A DNA stretch of 64,000 nt from Malachius bipustulatus (taxonomy: Eukaryota; Arthropoda; Insecta; Coleoptera; Melyridae): contig OU342630.1 in the NCBI GenBank assembly GCA_910589415.1, positions 69,808,186 to 69,872,185 of the forward strand, read 5' to 3'. Positions 59,527-64,000 of this stretch are shown here, in pieces. Position 1 is the first letter of the stretch; each line of letters opens with the position of its first letter. The notes beneath the pieces were generated by a model. It was not told the origin of the DNA, searched no databases, and was given only the letters and a program-made list of their open reading frames with translations. The translations under genes were made by a program, and so were the position numbers.

Positions 59527-59559
59527 ACTGAATCTCCTGAAGAGGATTCATCCTTTATA
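59527..59559 (-). promoter_or_regulatory. Core promoter of hydrolase copy 1 (TATA + initiator)
   Basis: Minus strand TATAAAG begins at 59559, and the arthropod initiator TCAGT lies at 59531-59527 with its A at 59529, exactly 30 nt downstream of the first T. This predicts a start of transcription at about 59529 and an 80-nt 5' UTR before the ATG at 59449. Confidence 0.75.
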
Positions 59560-60687
59560 AACTATTATCTGTAATAATAATACGCATTATTACAATCAGC
59601 TTGATTATATTAATAATCCGATTAATGAAGCAATAATCCCATAGACGGTTTGAGGATTAAGGCATAGTTTGAGTACCTACTACTGTCCTATGGATTTTAC
59701 AGATGAATTCAGACTCTATTGTATTTAAAACAGGAAAACAAACAGGAAATCTTACTTAGGTAAACTCCAAACAAATCAGCATTAGGCTCAATAAATAAAA
59801 ACTATTATTAATAAGTACCTAATGATATTTACATGAGTACAGCGATAAATAACATTACCCTCTTTAGTTCAATTTCGAAGTGGTAATAGTTTCGGGGAAA
59901 AGGAAGTCAGTTTTTGTGATCAACACGTTTAGTTTTCACTTGTACTCGTCTCTTTGTGTAGAATGTATTTTATTGAGATGTTCTAAATTTAAATTAATCT
60001 ATTTTAAGCGATATAAGGCATTATGACGTCACTTATCCGTGCTGCAGTGGTTGGAAAATGCATAGCTTGCTCTTAAATTAATGCGCATGTTGTGAAAAAA
60101 TATTTGCAGTAAATTGAACAGCTACTAGAGCTTCCCAAATGTAGAACTATTTTTTTGTATTTTTTTTCACAAATTTCTTCTTTTTAGAAAAATAGTCATT
60201 CATAGTCTTTACTTATTAATAATTATTAACTACTTATCCGCCGCTGATGAATTAGGCCTAATAATTACAACACTACAAGATGCCCTAAAAACAAAATAAT
60301 AAATAAAATAAAATAAAAAAGGATTAAACAATCAATTTCTTCGACATGATAATGTAAATATAAGCGGGTACTTGAAATTTGTTTGTCACTCTGTTGTTCT
60401 TCTTTCCTATGTTTGAATGGAAAGATAAATAATGATTTTAGATTCCGAAAATTACTTCTACTGAAGATGATATCTCTTTTTTCTTTGTTAACTATAAACT
60501 TATTCTATAAATACTTACATTTTGATATTTTTTATGTTCATCATTGCTATACTTTGACTTTGATTTTCTACTTATATGATAATTTGAACCTTATAATAAG
60601 AAAATAAGCAATGGCGGGGTATTAGAATTCCGAATATTTATAAGCATGCATTGAAAGGAGGTAATATCAAATTTCATAAATAACAAT
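59560..60687. other. Spacer between the two hydrolase genes
   Basis: AT-rich spacer between the downstream end of copy 2 and the promoter of copy 1. No gene recognised. A 74-codon plus frame (60383-60607) is low-complexity. Upstream regulatory sites of copy 1 would lie here, but none can be named. Confidence 0.55.
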
Positions 60688-60692
60688 TTATT
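60687..60692 (-). terminator. AATAAA overlapping the stop codon of hydrolase copy 2
   Basis: The TAA stop (60690-60688) is embedded in AAATAAAT, giving an AATAAA across the stop. Whether it acts as the poly(A) signal is uncertain because it is so close to the coding end. No other obvious AATAAA lies in the next 40 nt. Confidence 0.3.
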
Positions 60693-63600
60693 TAAAATCC
60701 TTTGTTTTGAAAACATACAACTGTTCATAACTGCTTCGACTATTATTTCCGGTATAAACAGGTGAGTAATTATAAATTAATACGTCATCTTCTTTCTTGT
60801 CTAGAATTTTTTGGTTATTTTTCCTAGCCTCGTCTACGAAAAAATTTCCTATGAACTGCGCAACTTGGACTGCCTCCAGTGACTTTGGGATCCTGTGTTT
60901 CTTGCTAAATTCGAACGGATTTTTTTCTGGATGGTACTGAACTCCATAGAAAGGAAAATCGATATTCTCAATCGATGATATAAATTCAATTCCAGTAGAA
61001 TCATTGTTCGTAGTCAACACATTCCAATCATTAATTAGGCCAGTCTCTTTTAATGCTTCTTTTGTGATGCAGTATTTGTGGTAATTGTAAGTAACATTCT
61101 TTCTTGTTAAAATGTCGATTATGAATTCTGGGTACGATGAATACAACCGACTGTCTTTGTAATCTGGAAAGAAAAATTAAAATTTGTAATTATTTTGTAA
61201 GTTAGTAGGTAGTATACATTTTTAGATAGTTTTACCATTTTCGAAATACAAAGGGTAAGAAACACCGAGTGCATGGCAGTTCGTCCTAATATCAGATCCA
61301 TCTAAAGCTGCGTACATCATTGCTTGCATCCCTAAACAAATTCCTAATATTGGGTAATAAATATCTCTCTCATTAGCTCGTTTAGCAAACTTATATAAAA
61401 ATTTAGCAGCTTCGCCATATCCATGTGTCTCATTGAAGTATGTACCACCTCCAGGAAACAATAATCTGTAATAAAAAATTGAATCTGTACAATTATTAGG
61501 TAGATCGAGTTAAATTCTCAACCCGATTAAGATTTGGGCAAAAAAAAATTAATTGTATTTGAAAATACTCACCCATTTGTACTATTTACAACCCATTCAT
61601 AATATGTCTCGTCTTGTCCAATCCTAAAACAAATAAAAAGATAAATCCTCTTGCATTTTTGCAACAAAACTTTTCAAGGACTACGAAAATTTATAATACG
61701 CTGAACTATACAGGGTGCTTCGGTAACGGGCCACCCAAAATCAAACACCATGTATAAAATCGTATTTTAAGCATAAAAAAAAGAATAACGTTTTTTTCAG
61801 ATCGGGTTTCGTTTGGGAAATAATACCAAAAATGTAAAACCAAGGCAGCGTTTTGACAGCGTTTGACAGCGTCATATCTTTTAATCAGAAGTGGTAATGG
61901 TGTGTGACATTTCGTTAGAATTTGTTGTTTGAGTGTTATTTAATTAGGCCGTTCAGTTTTGGAAAATTTGTTGTTTTCATGGCTGACGTTAGTTTCACAA
62001 TTTTTGAAATATTTGTCAAACGAAGCCTGATCTGAAGAAACGTTATTCTTTTCTTATGCTTAAAATACGATTTTATACATGACTGGCCCATTACCAAACA
62101 CCCTGTATGGACACTCTAATTACCAAACACCCTAATTTTGTTTACAATAACGCTTCCATAAAATAAAAACTTGCCTCGATGGATATACAGGAGTCCCAGA
62201 AGTCATAGATCAACGACACCCAGTGGTAGGAAAGGAAGGGGGGGGGGGGGGGTAATTTGAAAAAAAATGCGTTTTTATATTAAAAAAAAAAGAAAAAACA
62301 AAATTTATGAAATTCAAATTTTTCACTGCTGATTTGTTACCTAGTAGAATACTCAGAATACAATCGTTTTCCTACTTATACGTTTTCAGAAAAAAACGAT
62401 TTCTGAACTTTTACATAGGAAACTTAATTTCTGTTTCCTATAGATTTTAGTTTCCTTGGTAAAAGTTCAGAAACCATTTTTTCAGAGTAGGAAAACGATT
62501 GTATTCTCATCAGTATTCTAATAGGTAAACAAATGAGTAGTGAAAAATTCGTGTTTCATAAATTTTCTTATTTATTTATTTATTAATTTTTTTAATAAAA
62601 ACTTAATAACATGTCATCGTTGTATGCTTATACGTTCAGGTACTGTAAATGAACATAATCAAAACTCATATCGGATGAATTATTGTACCATAGGAATATA
62701 ATTTTGGACAACAAACTTTGGAAAATTTTTATTTTGAGTGGACATAATCTAATAACCGTGACATTAGGTAGTAAGGGCAAAAAACGTAGAAGTTTTTCTG
62801 AGAAGTGTTCACGTTTTCTGTGCGTTAATTTGTTTATGGTAGCTCTATTATTAGGTACGATAATTTTTTTAAAAACACAGATATCGAAGAAAAATGGGCT
62901 CTAACTTTTATAATATACAAAGTACAATTATTTCAAAATAACAATAATAATTGTAAGAATAAGACGTTATTCTAAAACATTTATAGAGAAGAAGTTTATT
63001 CACAAAAAGAAGCAATTTTTTTTTCCTTATCGTAATAATTAAAAAAAAAAAACATAAAATTGGGAATAACTCGAAAACCGTAAACAATCGGACTGCTTAT
63101 GGTATTTCTTTTTTGTTTCAAATGACCCCCTCCCCTAACCACTGGGTTTAATTTGATTCATATGTTTTCTGCAAAAAAATCCCATGCAAAAAAAATAAAG
63201 AAGAAACATTTTATTTTTTTATTTTTATTTTTATTGTGCTTTTTTTTACCTATTTACCTAATTTAGAGACGTGTTTTTGCCTTTTGTTGAAAAATAAACA
63301 CTGCGTACCTGTCTTATCTTTTTTATTCACCTTTTTGGCTTCGGCCATCATTTCGATCTTAATCGAGCGAAAGGCTTATTCACAAACAAAACCTGATGCA
63401 ACTTTTTTGGATTTACGCCTACCCTAGTAGGTATAGGTACCTACGCCACTGCTGGAAGCAGTTTTACTACTATATGGTTGAAACATGATATTATTGATAT
63501 TCAATAAATTCGCTCTTTTTAAGTCAATATTACCATACAATACCCTCAATAATCCGGATTTCCAACAATTTTTTTATTGCAAATCATTATAATAATAAAT

Positions 63601-63956
63601 CATGCAATCGCGGAACTTAGTAAGAACTAATCAAGGAAACGGGTATCTTAAAATGAGCACATAATGCAAAAATTGGAATTCTCTATCTAATTACGTATAT
63701 AGATAATATTTTATCTAAAATTAAATTATCTTATTTTGAAAATACTGATTTCCTCATCTACTTACCATACTGGCATAACCCGTGCTCCAGAGCTCTCCAT
63801 AAACTTAACATTTGAAGCGGCGATGAATGCATCATAATGTTCGTTCGGGAATAGTTTTGCAATGATGTAAGTTTCTTGAGATAAAATACCAATTATGGGA
63901 GAATCTGTAGCAAGTAACATTGGAATTACACATAAAAATATAAAATATAGCTCCAT
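60688..63956 (-). CDS. Ggh: Gamma-glutamyl hydrolase, copy 2 (4 exons)
   Basis: Tandem paralogue of the gene at 55119-59449 with the same predicted folate-polyglutamate hydrolase activity. Exons: 63766-63956, 61573-61623, 61236-61465, 60688-61163; phases 2, 2, 1; 315 residues. Exons 2 and 3 are 51 and 230 nt, as in copy 1. The signal peptide covers about residues 1-16, then SPIIGILSQE. FPGG is at 84-87, nucleophile Cys124 in GICLGMQ, His235 and Glu237 in QYHPEK. N-glycosylation sequons are at Asn77, Asn92, Asn180 and Asn211. Relative to copy 1 it has an 8-residue insertion near residues 29-40 (before the IAAS block) and a shorter C-terminal exon. Introns 2 and 3 are compact (107 and 72 nt), while intron 1 is 2.1 kb because of two repeat elements. 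The promoter lies beyond the window edge. No damage seen. Confidence 0.95.
61711..62105. mobile_element. MITE, family M, in intron 1 of hydrolase copy 2
   Basis: Ends CAGGGTGCTTCGGTAACGGG and the inverse ending ..CACCCTG are bordered by TA (61709-61710, 62106-62107). Arms match for about 100 bp (TATAAAATCGTATTTTAAGC and AGAATAACGTTT on both). 395 bp, no coding capacity. The sequence ATTACCAAACACCCTAA just outside (62120-62137) is a stray near-copy of its right terminus. Confidence 0.88.
62185..63165. mobile_element. Inverted-repeat element with inner hairpin, intron 1 of copy 2
   Basis: Outer blocks ACCCAGTGGTAGGAAAGGA (about 62219) and its inverse near 63125-63150 (TCCCCTAACCACTGGGT) face each other over about 950 bp. 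Inside, 62300-62575 is a near-perfect hairpin (GAATACAATCGTTTTCCTAC mirrored by GTAGGAAAACGATTGTATTC). A G15 tract sits at 62238-62252. Outer limits are uncertain; the inner hairpin is clear. Confidence 0.65.
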
Positions 63957-64000
63957 ATTTTTATTTTATGTTAAACTAAACAGGCACATATTGTTCGTGA

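Noticed and set aside
55119..63956. Annotation as GMP synthase, carbamoyl-phosphate synthase or another class I amidotransferase
   Set aside because: Signal peptides, the NG-LLxPGG block, spacing of Cys and His, and length fit gamma-glutamyl hydrolase; no synthase domain is fused.

Overview
This window looks like a piece of an insect nuclear genome, most likely a beetle, though the order is inferred from repeat style and not proven. It is AT-rich, has spliced genes with GT-AG introns, is full of transposable elements whose ends read CAGGGTG next to a TA dinucleotide, and carries several RNase H-bearing LINE retrotransposons typical of arthropods. There are no bacterial-style operons, no rRNA genes, no CRISPR array and no convincing functional tRNA gene.

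Layout. 1-12.9 kb is intergenic DNA with fold-back (long inverted repeat) elements, two identical-length Harbinger-like MITEs, a decayed DDE transposase tail, a decayed unidentified coding stretch (about 1990-2450) and an odd array of alternating short motifs (11910-12191). 12972-18636 is a complete, apparently intact LOA/R1-like LINE with two open ORFs and a perfect 12-bp target-site duplication. 19.7-24.9 kb holds a 405-bp MITE, a fold-back element and a 5'-truncated, mutated second LINE on the minus strand; an uninterrupted copy of the repeat it landed in lies at about 43.5-43.8 kb. 26.6-28.1 kb and 37.5-38.0 kb hold older LINE remains. 29.8-35.3 kb is a cluster of fold-back elements, including a 594-bp palindrome whose arms are about 95% alike. 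36-55 kb is gene-poor, with mariner-like debris, nested MITEs, another fold-back element and one possible 3'-terminal coding exon (44299-44421, minus).

The confident host genes are at the right end: two gamma-glutamyl hydrolase genes in tandem on the minus strand (55119-59449 and 60688-63956). Each has four coding exons with identical intron phases (2, 2, 1) and identical lengths for exon 2 (51 nt) and exon 3 (230 nt), so they are clearly a duplication. Both keep the Cys/His/Glu catalytic residues and an N-terminal signal peptide, which predicts two working secreted or lysosomal peptidase C26 enzymes that shorten folate poly-gamma-glutamate tails. Transposons have enlarged different introns in each copy. 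The first has a clear TATA box and initiator at the expected 30-nt spacing.

I found no new multi-gene system. The most informative signals are the young full-length LINE, the empty/filled insertion site pair, the fold-back families that share termini, and the duplicated hydrolase pair.
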